From the NCBI RefSeq assembly GCF_905475345.1, contig NC_066604.1, positions 2,456,501-2,520,500 of the forward strand: 64,000 bases of DNA. Direction: 5' to 3'. This document shows positions 22,351 to 34,500 of the stretch, piece by piece (positions within the stretch are counted from its first letter, which is position 1; each line of letters starts with the position of its first letter). The notes beneath the pieces are model-generated. The model had not been told where the DNA came from. It worked only from the letters and a program-made list of their open reading frames with translations, and ran no database searches. A program made the translations under genes and the position numbers. The DNA is from Vespula vulgaris (Eukaryota; Arthropoda; Insecta; Hymenoptera; Vespidae).

Positions 22351-23936
22351 ATTCACGGAAAACAATCTAACAACCTTTTCACTAGTTCTATCACTTTCAA
22401 ATATACATACAGGTATATTAATAAAGCAGATAGTAAGTTTCGATGAGAACGCTATCTGGTGACAAACATAAGAAGCTATTGCAATCTTATCAAATCAAAT
22501 CGTTTCGCGGGAAATCTTTGCAAATTCAAACATGAGTGAACTATTAGCTTTTATTTCATATATGCAAAATTAAAAAATAAATTAAATATAGCATAATTTA
22601 AAATTTTTAGAAATCATTCTTATACTTTTTAAATATTTGTCTCATGTGTAAAAAAGTTATTACATTAATGTATCATCCTTCTTAATACATCGTAAAAAGG
22701 ATTATCTAAATAAACGAAACAGTATGATTTATTCAAAAATGTCACGATAACTCTTTTTTATTGAATTACTTTGAAATTAAAATATTTTCTCTGTTTACAT
22801 TAGAATTATTTATGTTAAATTTGTCTAGCTAAGAACAACAACAGCAGACTATGAATGAGAATCACAATGAACGATAATAATAGGCGTTTGTAATGGATTT
22901 TATACACGTTCAAAGCAAATGTTCAATATTTCAATGAATTTAACATTTATGGCACAAATATATAACATGTAATGTATAATAGTTTTAGAAAATTTATGGT
23001 TTTTGTTTCACCACTTTGGAAGATATCCATATTTGATCTGCCATTATTATCCATAATAGAGAATTGAAGGTAAATATCAATTCTTTACAATAAACATTAA
23101 AGGTTTATTTAAATAAGTATATCATCGTTATCTATCATCGAACTTACAACTGCTTTTAATATAATACAGTTTTGAAATTCCTTCAAATATATATATATAT
23201 ATAGATACATACATACATACATACATATACATATATATATCAGTTTCGAAAATCACAACATTAAAATAGATTTTTATAATTAATATAACATAATTGTACT
23301 TAAAGCTCGACAGAATGATTTTCTAACATTTAGAAGACTTCATAAATCGGTTGTAGCAAATTTCTACAGAATCTTAAGATCTTTAATTGCAAATTAAAAA
23401 GAAGAAGAAAATAAAAAATATAGAATGTAATTGTTAAGGAATTTGAGAGCAAAGAACTATTTTTATCTTACATTTTTGTTCAACGATAAGAATATACTTA
23501 TGAACACTTATAGCGAATTGAACACGATTGAAATTCTCCTATAGAAGAAAATACGTTTCTCCGTCACGTGAATCAGCGAAATTAAAAGAATACCTTCATT
23601 TTTATATTACATCTTTGATCCTCGCGTAGTAGTATGAAACTGCATATTTTTTACATAATAAGGAAAAAAGTAAATTTTTTCCAAATTTTCCTTAAAGTCT
23701 TGCCTTCTATTCCCAAGATACCCCGACCCCCACAATCCAACGAAATTATATCCATTGGCATAGACTCATATCGAGTCGCCATTTAACAATTACCATTTAC
23801 AATTATTCCCTATTATCGTATATTATTTCTCTTTCTTTTTTTTTTTATTTTATTTTTATATATTCCACTAGATTCCACTAATATCTTTATAAGTTTATAG
23901 TCTTTGCACTTAACAACCAGCTCGTGTAACTCTCTG

Positions 23937-23967
<31 letters not shown>

Positions 23968-23977
23968 CTCTCGCTCT

Positions 23978-24046
<69 letters not shown>

Positions 24047-24188
24047 GCGTTTAATCTAACAATATAAGTGTCGTGAGAAAGTCGACAATATTTGTTAGAT
24101 GAGGAACGCGATGATGTCTCAATCTGAGAAGACGATCCCACGTGTAACGATGTAAAAGATAATTAAGTATCTAGATTTTAAGTAGTCT
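22351..24188. other. IntS2 upstream region and MED1 3' flank
   Basis: Both neighbours are on the minus strand. About 22351-22530 should hold the IntS2 promoter and 5' UTR and is less AT-rich than the rest. The 24188-side should hold the MED1 3' UTR, including the GGCTCT and CT arrays listed separately. A CATA/TATA microsatellite lies at about 23188-23240. I see no coding exon here. Confidence 0.5.
23934..24042. repeat. (GGCTCT)n followed by (CT)n microsatellite
   Basis: Six to seven GGCTCT hexamers run into a CT dinucleotide array of about 70 bp. It lies 150-250 bp past the MED1 stop, so the MED1 transcript would carry a purine (AG) tract in its 3' UTR if transcription extends this far. Confidence 0.85.
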
Positions 24189-27100
24189 TCATTTGCCCAT
24201 GCCAACGAGAGCTTCATCCATAAGCTCATCATCCGTAATGCAAGGCGAAGCGGAGTGTGGGGACGGTGGTATAATTCTGGGCGATGGTGCAGGACTTTTG
24301 ACAATATGTACGCTCAAAGATGGGCTTGGTGGAAACGTTGGTGGAGGTGGTGGCGGAGTATCCCTTCTTATTGGAGCTGCTTGAGTCATAGCTCGTTCTG
24401 ATATAGATGTAAGACTTAAATTCTTGCTCGTTTCTTTCGAACTAGAAAAATCTAATAACATTTCGGCAGCCTCTTGTGAATTGGAAGTAACCAATTCTGT
24501 TGTATTCCTCACTGGAACCATAGTCGAGCCTACATCGCTATTGACAATACCGCCAATCGTTGTTGAAGTAGATGAAACGACCGACGGTGATAATTGTTGC
24601 TGTTGCTGTTGCTGCTGTTGTTGTTGTTGTTGCTGCTGTTGTTGCGGTTGTTGTTGTGGTTGTTGTTGTTGTTGTTGTTGCTGCTGTGGTTGTTGTTGTT
24701 GCTGTTGTTGTTGTTGTTGTTGCTGCTGCTGCTGTTTCTTCTCCTCGACAGATTTGTTATATTTACCTAGCACAGTCTCGGCCGGTTTCGTACTCAGATT
24801 CAGGCTCTCGGTGTTGCTGTTAACGCAACTGGCACCATTTGCACCGTTTCCAGTAGTATTGGAAGTTCCGCTTGCCAATGGCGGATACATCGATTTTGAT
24901 ATACACAGGGATTCCGAACCTTTAGGAAGAAGGGCCATGACGGCATTGCTGTTATTAGTATCATCCTTACTAGTGCCAGAACCGCTCAACGTGTTACTTA
25001 AAAATTGCGCGGCAGGTCTACCTACCGATGTTTCCTGACAAGAGTCTCGAGAATCATCAACGGATTGCATCGAAAGGTTGGTCGGAACATTAGAATCATG
25101 GGAACTGACCGCAGCTGGAGGTTGTAGCAGAAGGCCACTTGTACTATCGGATCCCACGTTTATCGGCACTGTCGTTGAAGTCGGCATGGAAAGATTGTCG
25201 GGTTTCGTTTGTACGTGATCTCGTCTGTTTTGTGTACTCTGTGTCTGATCATCCGTATTACTTTTTGCGATCGAAGATACGGGATTGGAGATCGTTTGAA
25301 GCTTTCCTTGATCTGCCATTTGCTTTACTGCGAGATTATCCAACGACTTTCCAGACTCTGACAATTTCTTTTCGCTGCTATCGACGTTTACGCGAGCTGA
25401 CAACTTTGGTATTTGAAACTTGGTATCGAGTTGCTTCATCAAACCATCGACGACAAGCTGAGGCGGTAAACTTGGTAAACTAGGCAAACTGGAAATAGAA
25501 GCATGAGCTGCGAGTAGCTTAAAAGCTCTTTCGCTTTCGCTTTCCTCGCGAAGAGCGGAAGGACTAGACTTCCTCGAATCTGTCATACTTTTAGATCCAA
25601 AAATATTTTTCTCCGTTGACTTGGGCATCCTCAATTTATCGCGATTACGGCTGAGATCGGTGACACTCGAGCTGGTTGTTTTCGGCGAGCCTAAAGATTT
25701 CGATGTAGAAGACCCTTTACCCAATAATCCACTGCCGCTACCACTGACACCTCCAACGACTCCCCCGCCGTTACCGCTGCTAGTATTTCCTCCGGATATT
25801 GATTTCAACGTTGACAATACCTTCTGACCTAACAAGCCAGTTCTATTCCCACTAGTGCTACTACAACTAGACGAACCAGGTAACTTGGGTGATGCATGAG
25901 ATTGTGGCTTCTTCGATGCAGGCCCAGAATTCACACCAGGTTTCAAACCTGTGTGAGCTTTGGATGATCCATTTCCTACCACAGAACCAGATGATACCGT
26001 TGTCGAAGGTACTCCAGTCACCGATGTAACGACGGTCGACGAAAGCTTTATACTCGTCCCCGATTTTGAATCCTTTGTACGAGTTTTGTTGATCGTGATC
26101 TTCATGCCATCCGAGCTATGTTTAACCATATATTCTGCGGGATTCTTCGCGTCGATGGAAGAATTCTTGATAACGCATTTTCCCTCTACGTTCTTGGTCG
26201 ATGAACTACTGACGTTCCTTTCTTTCTGACCACTCGTACTACAGCTACCTCCGCTGCTCGTTTTCTGCCCACCATTTCCACCTTCATCCGTACAATGTTG
26301 AGCATTTTTCAATTTATCTATAACTGCGCTAAGAGAACCCTTTCTATTTCTTGCCTGTTGCTGAGCTATAGTCGACTTTGAAATATCTGAGCTACCGGAA
26401 GGTGGCGTGTTACCACCACTGTTTGACACGGTCGATTGAATCTCTGTACCAGGTATTAAGTCCAATTGTTTTACCTTAGTACCAGAAGATTTAGTCTTTG
26501 GACTTTGATGACCACTCGTACTTCCAAAACTCAAGGACGTTTTCCTTTCTTTTTCACGACTAGAATCCTTACTGGAGGACGACGAGGAAGACTTAATTTT
26601 TGATGATATAGAATCGCTAGTTTTGCTGGAAGGAGAATTTGTTGCTGACTTGAGGGCAGACATACTTGGCTTTCCAGTACTCGTTGAGCTACCATGTTTC
26701 GGTGACGACGTTCCATGCTTTGGACTTACGCTTGCAGGTACAGACATGTGTTTAGGACTACTGCTATAGACAGGTGAATGTTTCGGACTTTGTACGGGTT
26801 TGCTCGTAGATTGCTTTAATGTGGGACTGGACTTACCAACGAGGACAAGCGGGCTACTGTGTGTCGGGGACGGACTGAATTTTCTTATAGTAGCTGACGG
26901 AGATGATGGACGAGAACCTACACTTGGAGGGGATTCGGTGGGTTTAATGCTCACGGAAACAGGTTTTGATAAAGGATCTTGCTTGGAAGGTAATTTGTCT
27001 GGAGGTGGTCCCATAGGATTATCTTCTCTTTTACGTTTACGTCTTTTCTCTAATTTTCCCTTATCCTCTGTTGATTTACTTTTAGAGCTTTTTCTTTCTC

Positions 27101-30100
27101 TACGCTCTTCCGTCATAGTCTTTGTCGTGGTTGGTCCTGCTATTGGAGTTATAGTTATAGAACTAGGTAAACTGGCTTGCGGCGATGATGCTATGGGTAT
27201 AATCTCAATCCCAGGTCTCCTTTCCAAACCCATGCCCGTAAGTACAGAATTATAATTTGTTGTTTGACCCACGTTACTATTTGAAATTGGTGTTATACTT
27301 ACTGATGGGGGTACAAGATTTTTATTCTCTTCAAATATATTCGGACTCTTTTTTTCTTCACGTTTCTTTGATTTACGATCTCTTTTAATAAGATCATCCA
27401 CACCCTGAACTTCGTGTACCTCTACGATTTCACTTTCATTGTCTAGATCATAATCCGAACTTTTATCCGTACTTAGTACGTCGCCGGGATCGAGATTAGC
27501 AAAATCTATACCACTGGCTAAACTAGCAGCAGAAGTTGGAGTAGACGTTCTAGTTTCGTTTGCATTCTCCCTTCCACTGGTTGGTGTTCCAAGTGGCGTC
27601 GAGTCCGAGCTTGAACTTTCTAATAATATTTCATTAGTATCTTCACCTTTCCGTTTAGGACTGCGCCAAAATCCTTCTGCGATTTTCCTTTTGCGTGTCT
27701 TTTTCGTCTTTTCACTCGAAGGATTTGCTAAAGAATTTTTCGCTTGACCCAGTAATGCACTCAGTTGTAGAGGATTTAGCATAGCAGCGGTTGCTGTATC
27801 GGATTGGCCGGAATATGACGGAAACCCGATACTATTCTCCGTTCCGGCATCTAAAAAAGACTGCTGTTGTGGTTGTTGTAAAGTTTGCTGTCGTCCAATA
27901 GTTCCATTTCCATTACTTAAGTCAGATTCTTGCCTGATTTTTGTGTCTGCATTAGCGAAGTCAGGCATATTAGAACCAGCCTGACCATTCTGATCTTTTC
28001 CAGGCCCTATATTTGTGTTGTAATTTCCATTTCCGCCGCTCATAGTATTCACTGGTAGTGCGCTTCGACCTTCCCAAGTCTTCATGAGCGTTCTCATTGT
28101 TAATGGTATACTGAGACATCTTTGTAAGACTTTACCAGTTAAGTCTGAAATTTGTTCTGCATTCATCATGCTTACACCGTAGAGTTTGCATTTCAATGCA
28201 GAGATATCCGTTAGATTTAATTCTGCTGTTGCCATTGTTTCTTCAAATGGATGTTCCAGGCTTATAGATATGTGCTGCCATGATAAAGCGCTTACCTCGA
28301 ATATAATTGTATGTTCTGGATCTATACGAGCCATAGGTCTTACACAACTTGAAATTAAAGAATTAAAAAGAGCTTGTTGACGTAGATATACAAGAATTTG
28401 CGGAACGTGTGCTGGATGTGTGAAAGGAATACTGCCTATTAAAACTCCTTCCATATTCTTATTTTCTGTCATGAAATAACAATGATGTTGATCTGGCAAG
28501 GTCTGTAAAATGCATTGCGTATAATTACTTACAAATCTTCTTAAACTTCTCTTTCAAAATGTTATAATTTTTTTATACATACAACGTAAAGTCCTCTATT
28601 ATTTCGACCGTCTAAAGATCCATCACTAGCATGTTGTACTATTAAGCTTAACAAGGAGTGAGGTGATGATACATCCGCGCACTCTAATTCGGTTACTTTT
28701 TGTATCCGTCGTACTAATTCCATACACATTGGCATTTTTTTAGTGAGTTTTAATACAAAACAAGCAGGTAACATTGATGAATTTGTGCCAGTTAAAGGAG
28801 CATATGATGGAGTGCTAAAACATTATTATAATTGTTAAACATTGATTTCTACGTAAATTATATTACTCTTACATAGACACAGATGGTTCACACTCATAAA
28901 TTTTATTCACCTCTTTCCTGTGTTACTTCTATTTACAGTTATGATACTAGTCGTAGGCAGCTTGTGAGCAGTTGAACCTTCCATACAAACAGTCACAGAG
29001 TGACCAATTTTTCGTTTAATAACAGTTTCTGGATTTAAAACATCACAAGTACGATTTTCTTGATCTATTAAATCATAAGGAGATACAAAATATGTTAATT
29101 TCATAGGATGACCTCCTTTCCGTCTTTCAAGAATTCCTAAAAAATGATAAGATGGTTTTAATAAAGAAATTTTTAATAAGGTACAAAATATTTCTATATA
29201 TGAAATAATAAGATGTGTACTAACCAACTGGACTTTTATGAACAAGATTAAAAGGTTCCTTCATAAATGTCTGGAGTTGTGCCAGAACGCCTAAATCAGC
29301 CTCTAAAGATTGTAAAGCACTGAATGCTTTACATTTCACTTTTTTATCTGCATTTAATTGATATATGGAAGCCAAGCCTTCCAACTGTGTCGTAAAATCC
29401 ACAAAATCACCACGGGATAGACAAGAGGCCAGTACTTCGCAACTCTGGAATTATTAATTTTTTATAGGTTACAATATTTTTTACAAATATTATATAAAAT
29501 GATAAAATTATTGCTTTACCTGCTGTTCATTCTTTCCTTCGTGATGAATTTTGACATCTTTAACAACACCTGTTGTTTCCAAAAGAACTTCTAAGAAAAA
29601 CATATCTGATGATATAAAAAGCTCTGTGCCTGGTGGTCCTGACATCATAAATTTTAATCTACAATAAAATATTAATTATATAATAAACTATTGGAAAGAA
29701 CACATATATATCAAACTATAATAAATAGATAAAAATAAATACCCTAATTGTCTTGTTAAACTTTCTAAACGTTCTACCATAGATTGTAAAGATGTCACTT
29801 TTATAGAATGCTGCAAAGTATCTAAGCATTTTTGTAGTTGATTTTTTTCTACACTGTCAATAGCAAATCGTTTATCCTGCAATCATAATCATAATATACA
29901 TAAATTACCTTAAGAAAGAAGTGCATTATTTTTTTATAACTTACCAACATAGTCATACGTAAATTTTTAGCAGTTTCGACCAAAGACTTAAATCCAGAAG
30001 CCTTTGATCTTAATTTCTCCATCATCAACTCCATTTGCCATTCTTTTCCCTTTTCCGTTCCTGTATTGTTGGTAGTAACATAAGGTTGCCCATCTATGGA

Positions 30101-30477
30101 TTATTACTTATGTAAAAGACGTTCACGATATTGCATTTATATTTTTGTTTTGTTAATGAAGATGCAACATTATTATTAATTGCATTACTTTATTCATTTG
30201 GCATACATAGTAATGCATATGAAAAAACAATTAATCCTAATTAAAATGTAACAGAAATTAATCTAATTTATGTTTTTTATCTTGTATTAAGAGCACTTTT
30301 TTCATTACTTTCATAATGAAATTTTTATGTAAAATGCATATGAACAATAAAATAGAAATATAAATTTTAATACATAGGGAAGTGTTCTTGGGATCGTAAT
30401 CACGTGAACAACAATTACCATACTACAATTTAACAGCTATACTTACTGGAGGGCTTCTGTCCGTTCCCCGCATCCAT
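24189..30477 (-). CDS. MED1: Mediator complex subunit 1 (TRAP220/MED1)
   Basis: MED1 is the Mediator subunit that contacts nuclear receptors and other activators. Eight exons join to 1814 aa: 30447-30477, 29945-30093, 29743-29876, 29520-29658, 29225-29444, 28911-29136, 28583-28814, 24189-28502. The first seven exons plus the start of exon 8 encode the conserved Med1 domain (for example MEKLRSKASGFKSLVETAKN, DKRFAIDSVEKNQLQKCLDT, ARIDPEHTIIFEVSALSWQH). The 4.3-kb last exon encodes a Ser/Pro/Lys-rich disordered region. It has one LxxLL receptor box (LSALL, near 27753-27767, about residue 620), basic clusters, many Ser-Pro sites, a 47-residue polyglutamine tract and a conserved-looking acidic end (DDELMDEALVGMGK). 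It is head-to-head with PFAS. In insects MED1 would be expected to serve ecdysone-receptor targets. Confidence 0.93.
24594..24734 (-). repeat. Polyglutamine-coding CAG/CAA tract in MED1
   Basis: On the minus strand 47 codons encode glutamine, broken by three prolines, with CAG and CAA mixed. The mixture should reduce slippage. The tract lies in the disordered C-terminal region, about 180 residues from the end of MED1. The complementary strand reads as polycysteine or polyvaline frames, which are artefacts. Confidence 0.95.
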
Positions 30478-31510
30478 ATATTCGAGGAAACACTACAGAA
30501 TACACAAATAACTACTTTAAACGTAGTAAACGTTTCTGTTGTTTGTTGATGTTCGATACCATGATATTACATTATATTATGACGGGACTTTTACCAGAGA
30601 ACATCTCTCTGCGTTTATATAGTTTAACCATAAATAACGACAGGAATCAAGATACGCCCATAAACATTATAATCCCATAGAATAAAAATATAAAAGAGAG
30701 AGTATTTCTTCGATGAAATTTGATGTATACAAGAAGCCGCCATTTCGATGACGTATTAATTTCTCAACCAATCAGAATGTTTCATTTCTCAACCAATCAA
30801 TATCTTCGGAATAAGTGGCGTGATATTTGATTGCAATAATGATCTATTATATCGATTTTGATTAAGAAATTATTCAATGAAACCTGCAAAATAAAATGTT
30901 AATTCTATAAAATAAGAAAATATAAATTACTATTTCTATAAATAACATGATCCTTAATACATAATTACTTTACACATGTTATATTTTCAATTATTTTCCA
31001 AGAATCTTCAAAGAACATCTAACCATGCGTTGCTGTTAAAAATTGTACCATGCTGCATTAAATTAAAAAAATGGTGAACTGCGCATGGCTTTTATTAAAT
31101 AGATTTAAATTTCAATTTTTCATTTATTGGAAAATAATTGTTTTTTATCATTATTTAAATAGTGCGATAACAATATTGATAAATATAATACGAAATAAAT
31201 ATGACGTTAATCGATGAAATAATATTGTAATGTATGATATCAATGGCCTTGATGACCTCGTAATAGTTGCTTTGATAGGAAGATTACGAAAAAAAAGTAA
31301 AAAGTATTTTGCAAGAATCTTCAATGAATAATTAACGATATCGTAATGTAACTGAAGTTTTTTATCTAAACAACTTACTGGGGGATCTAATCAATGTATT
31401 TAGTTTACAATAAATTGCTAAAACAACAACGATTGCTAGTAGATCTTTTCCACGCGGTGGAAGAATAATATTCAGTGTTCTAATTTGATTTGTATTTGAT
31501 TTTATATATA
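30478..31510. promoter_or_regulatory. Divergent MED1/PFAS promoter with duplicated CCAAT boxes
   Basis: The two start codons face away across 1033 bp. On the MED1 side lie GCCGCCAT (30736-30743, YY1-like) and two copies of TTCTCAACCAATCA starting at 30761 and 30786. The copies are spaced 25 bp, and each holds a CCAAT core as bound by NF-Y. The PFAS-proximal 600 bp is AT-rich with no clear motif. Promoter activity is inferred from gene order and motifs. Confidence 0.6.
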
Positions 31511-34500
31511 ATGGCAATATTAAAATTTTATAAACTACCTGGATTAAAATCAGCACAACTAAAAACTAAATTAAGTGATATACGTAAAGTATCAAGTATA
31601 GTGAGTGATCTTAAAACTGAATTGTGCTATTATATTGAAATTAAAGAAGAATTAAATGAAAAAGAAATACAATTGTTACAATGGTTATTAGTTTCGCCTA
31701 TAAAAACTGACACATTAAAAAACGTTAGTGTATTTGATCAAAATAATAGTACAATTACTGTTATTGAAATTGGTCCAAGGTAGTTATTTCTTATTTTTAT
31801 TATATAAAAAATAATAATTTTATGATAACAAATAATAATACCTTGTTCCAGATTGAATTTTTCTACTGCATTTTCAAGTAATGTAATATCCATATGCAAA
31901 TCAATACAATTACATAAAGTAACAAGAGTAGAAATATCTACCAGATATTATATCGTACATAATGGTACATTAGATCAAATTACAGAATCTAAAGTATGTA
32001 AATATATTAGTTATTTTTGTCAATTTTAGTTAAGTAATTAAAAAAAAAAAGAAAAAATATGATATGTATATTTAGATAATGTAATGAATCTTCATTATTA
32101 TAGATTGTAGATGTTTTACATGACAAGATGACAGAATGTAGATATGTAAAACCTATAGAGACTTTTGATCATGGATTTAAACCTGAAAAATGGTTTGAAG
32201 TAGACATATTAAAATATGGTAGAAAAGCTTTAGAGGATGTAAGCTATAAATTAGGTATATGTCATTAATTATTTTCATTAAATAATAAATCAAAATAAAA
32301 AAATTGAAGAATATGATTCTCTCATGATACAGGTCTTGCCTTTGATAATTGGGATTTGGATTATTATACAAACTTGTTTTTGCATAAACTTAAACGTAAT
32401 CCAACTAGTGTTGAATGTTTTGATTTGGCACAATCAAACAGCGAGCATAGCCGACATTGGTTTTTTAAAGGAAAGATGATTATTGATGGAGAAGAAAAAA
32501 ATCAATCTTTACTTGATATGATAATCGATACACAAAATTATTCAAATCCAAACAATATCATTAAATTCAGTGATAATAGCAGTGCTATTAAAGGCTATGA
32601 AATAAACTTGTTGAGACCGGCAAACCCATCAAAATGTAGTCATTTTAATGTAGAAAAAATTAAACAAGATTTAATATTTACTGCAGAAACACATAATTTT
32701 CCAACTGGTGTTGCTCCATTCAGGTAATATTTAAATCTTTTATTTATTATATTCTTTATACTTTCCACAATTAACAAATAAAATTTTCAGTGGTGCTACA
32801 ACAGGAACAGGAGGACGTATAAGAGATATACAAGCTATTGGTAAAGGAGGCTATTATATTGCTGGAACTGCAGGATATAGTGTTGGAAATCTTCTTATTC
32901 CAGGTTTCCTATTTATTTAATAAATAAATGAATAAATAAATAAATATATATATATACATATCATAAGTATATCTAATATATTTTTGTCTTAAAGACTATA
33001 GTTTACCTTGGGAAGACAAAGAATGGCTTTATCCTAGTAATATGGCATCACCATTACAAATTATAATTGAAGCAAGTAATGGAGCATCTGATTATGGAAA
33101 TAAATTTGGAGAACCAATTATATCTGGTTTTGCACGTTCTTTTGGGTTGCTAGATCATGAAAATATTAGAAGAGAATGGATAAAACCTATAATGTTTACT
33201 GGAGGTGTAGGTACAGTGGATGCAAATATGACAAAGAAAGAATTACCAGAAAAAGGTAAGCAATCAATATGGAAATACAATACATTATATGTTACATTAA
33301 AAATATTTTTTTTATAGATATGGAAATTGTAAAAATTGGAGGACCTGTTTATAGAATTGGTGTTGGTGGTGGTGCAGCAAGCTCTGTTGAAGTATGTTTT
33401 TTACAAATAATTATTTTTGTATAATACTGCCTTTTATATTATTACATGTTCAATAATTTATAGGTACAAGGTGATAATGAATCAGATTTAGACTTTGGAG
33501 CAGTGCAAAGAGGTGATCCTGAAATGGAACAAAAATTAAATCGAGTAATTCGTGCATGTGGAGAATTAGGTTCAAATAATCCAATTCTTAGCATTCATGA
33601 TCAAGGTGCAGGAGGAAATGGTAGTGTCATGAATTCATTAAGAATTCATTAAATAATGTCAATTTCATTATTATAATTTAATTTAATATATTATATTTAA
33701 TATAATGAATTCATATTTAGGCAATGTATTAAAGGAATTAGTTGAACCTGCTGGAGCTGTAATATTTACAAAGAAATTTGAATTGGGTGATCCTAGTATT
33801 AGTACATTAGAATTATGGGGTGCTGAATATCAAGAAAATAATGCTATTCTCTGTAAATCAAAGGATGTTGACTTGCTCAAGCAAATAGCGGGACGTGAAA
33901 AATGTCCCATTAATTTTATTGGAAAGATAATTGGAAATGGAAAAATTATCCTTTCTGAAGAGGATGATTTTGATTTATCAAAATATGAACAAAATAATAT
34001 AAGATATCCAGTTGATTTAGAACTTGAGTTAGTACTTGGCAAGATGCCACAAAAGGTAAAAAACTATTTAAATAATTTACTATATCTACTAATATATAAA
34101 GAAATTTTAACAATTAAATATTTATTATCTATAGACATATAATCTTATAAGAAAACAGCTGCATTTATCACCAATCTATTTGTCCAATGATTTGACAGTG
34201 GATTCAATTCTTGATAGAGTTCTACGTTTGCCTGCAGTTGCTAGTAAACGTTATTTAGTTAATAAAGTTGATCGCTGTGTCACAGGATTAATTGCACAAC
34301 AACAATGTGTTGGTCCATTACATACTCCTTTAGCTGATGTTGCTGTAACAGCTGTTTCAATGTATTCAACAGTAAGAGAATGCATTTTAATTAATCATTT
34401 CTATTTTTAGGAATGATTAGTTATTATAAAAATTTTCTTATATATTATTTCAGCATGGAATTGCAACATCGATCGGCGAACAACCAATAAAAGGCCTTGT

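Noticed and set aside
24424..25038. Long plus-strand frame rich in cysteine, and the overlapping valine/alanine-rich frame 24572-24823
   Set aside because: These are the complements of the MED1 polyglutamine codons and have no independent coding signal.
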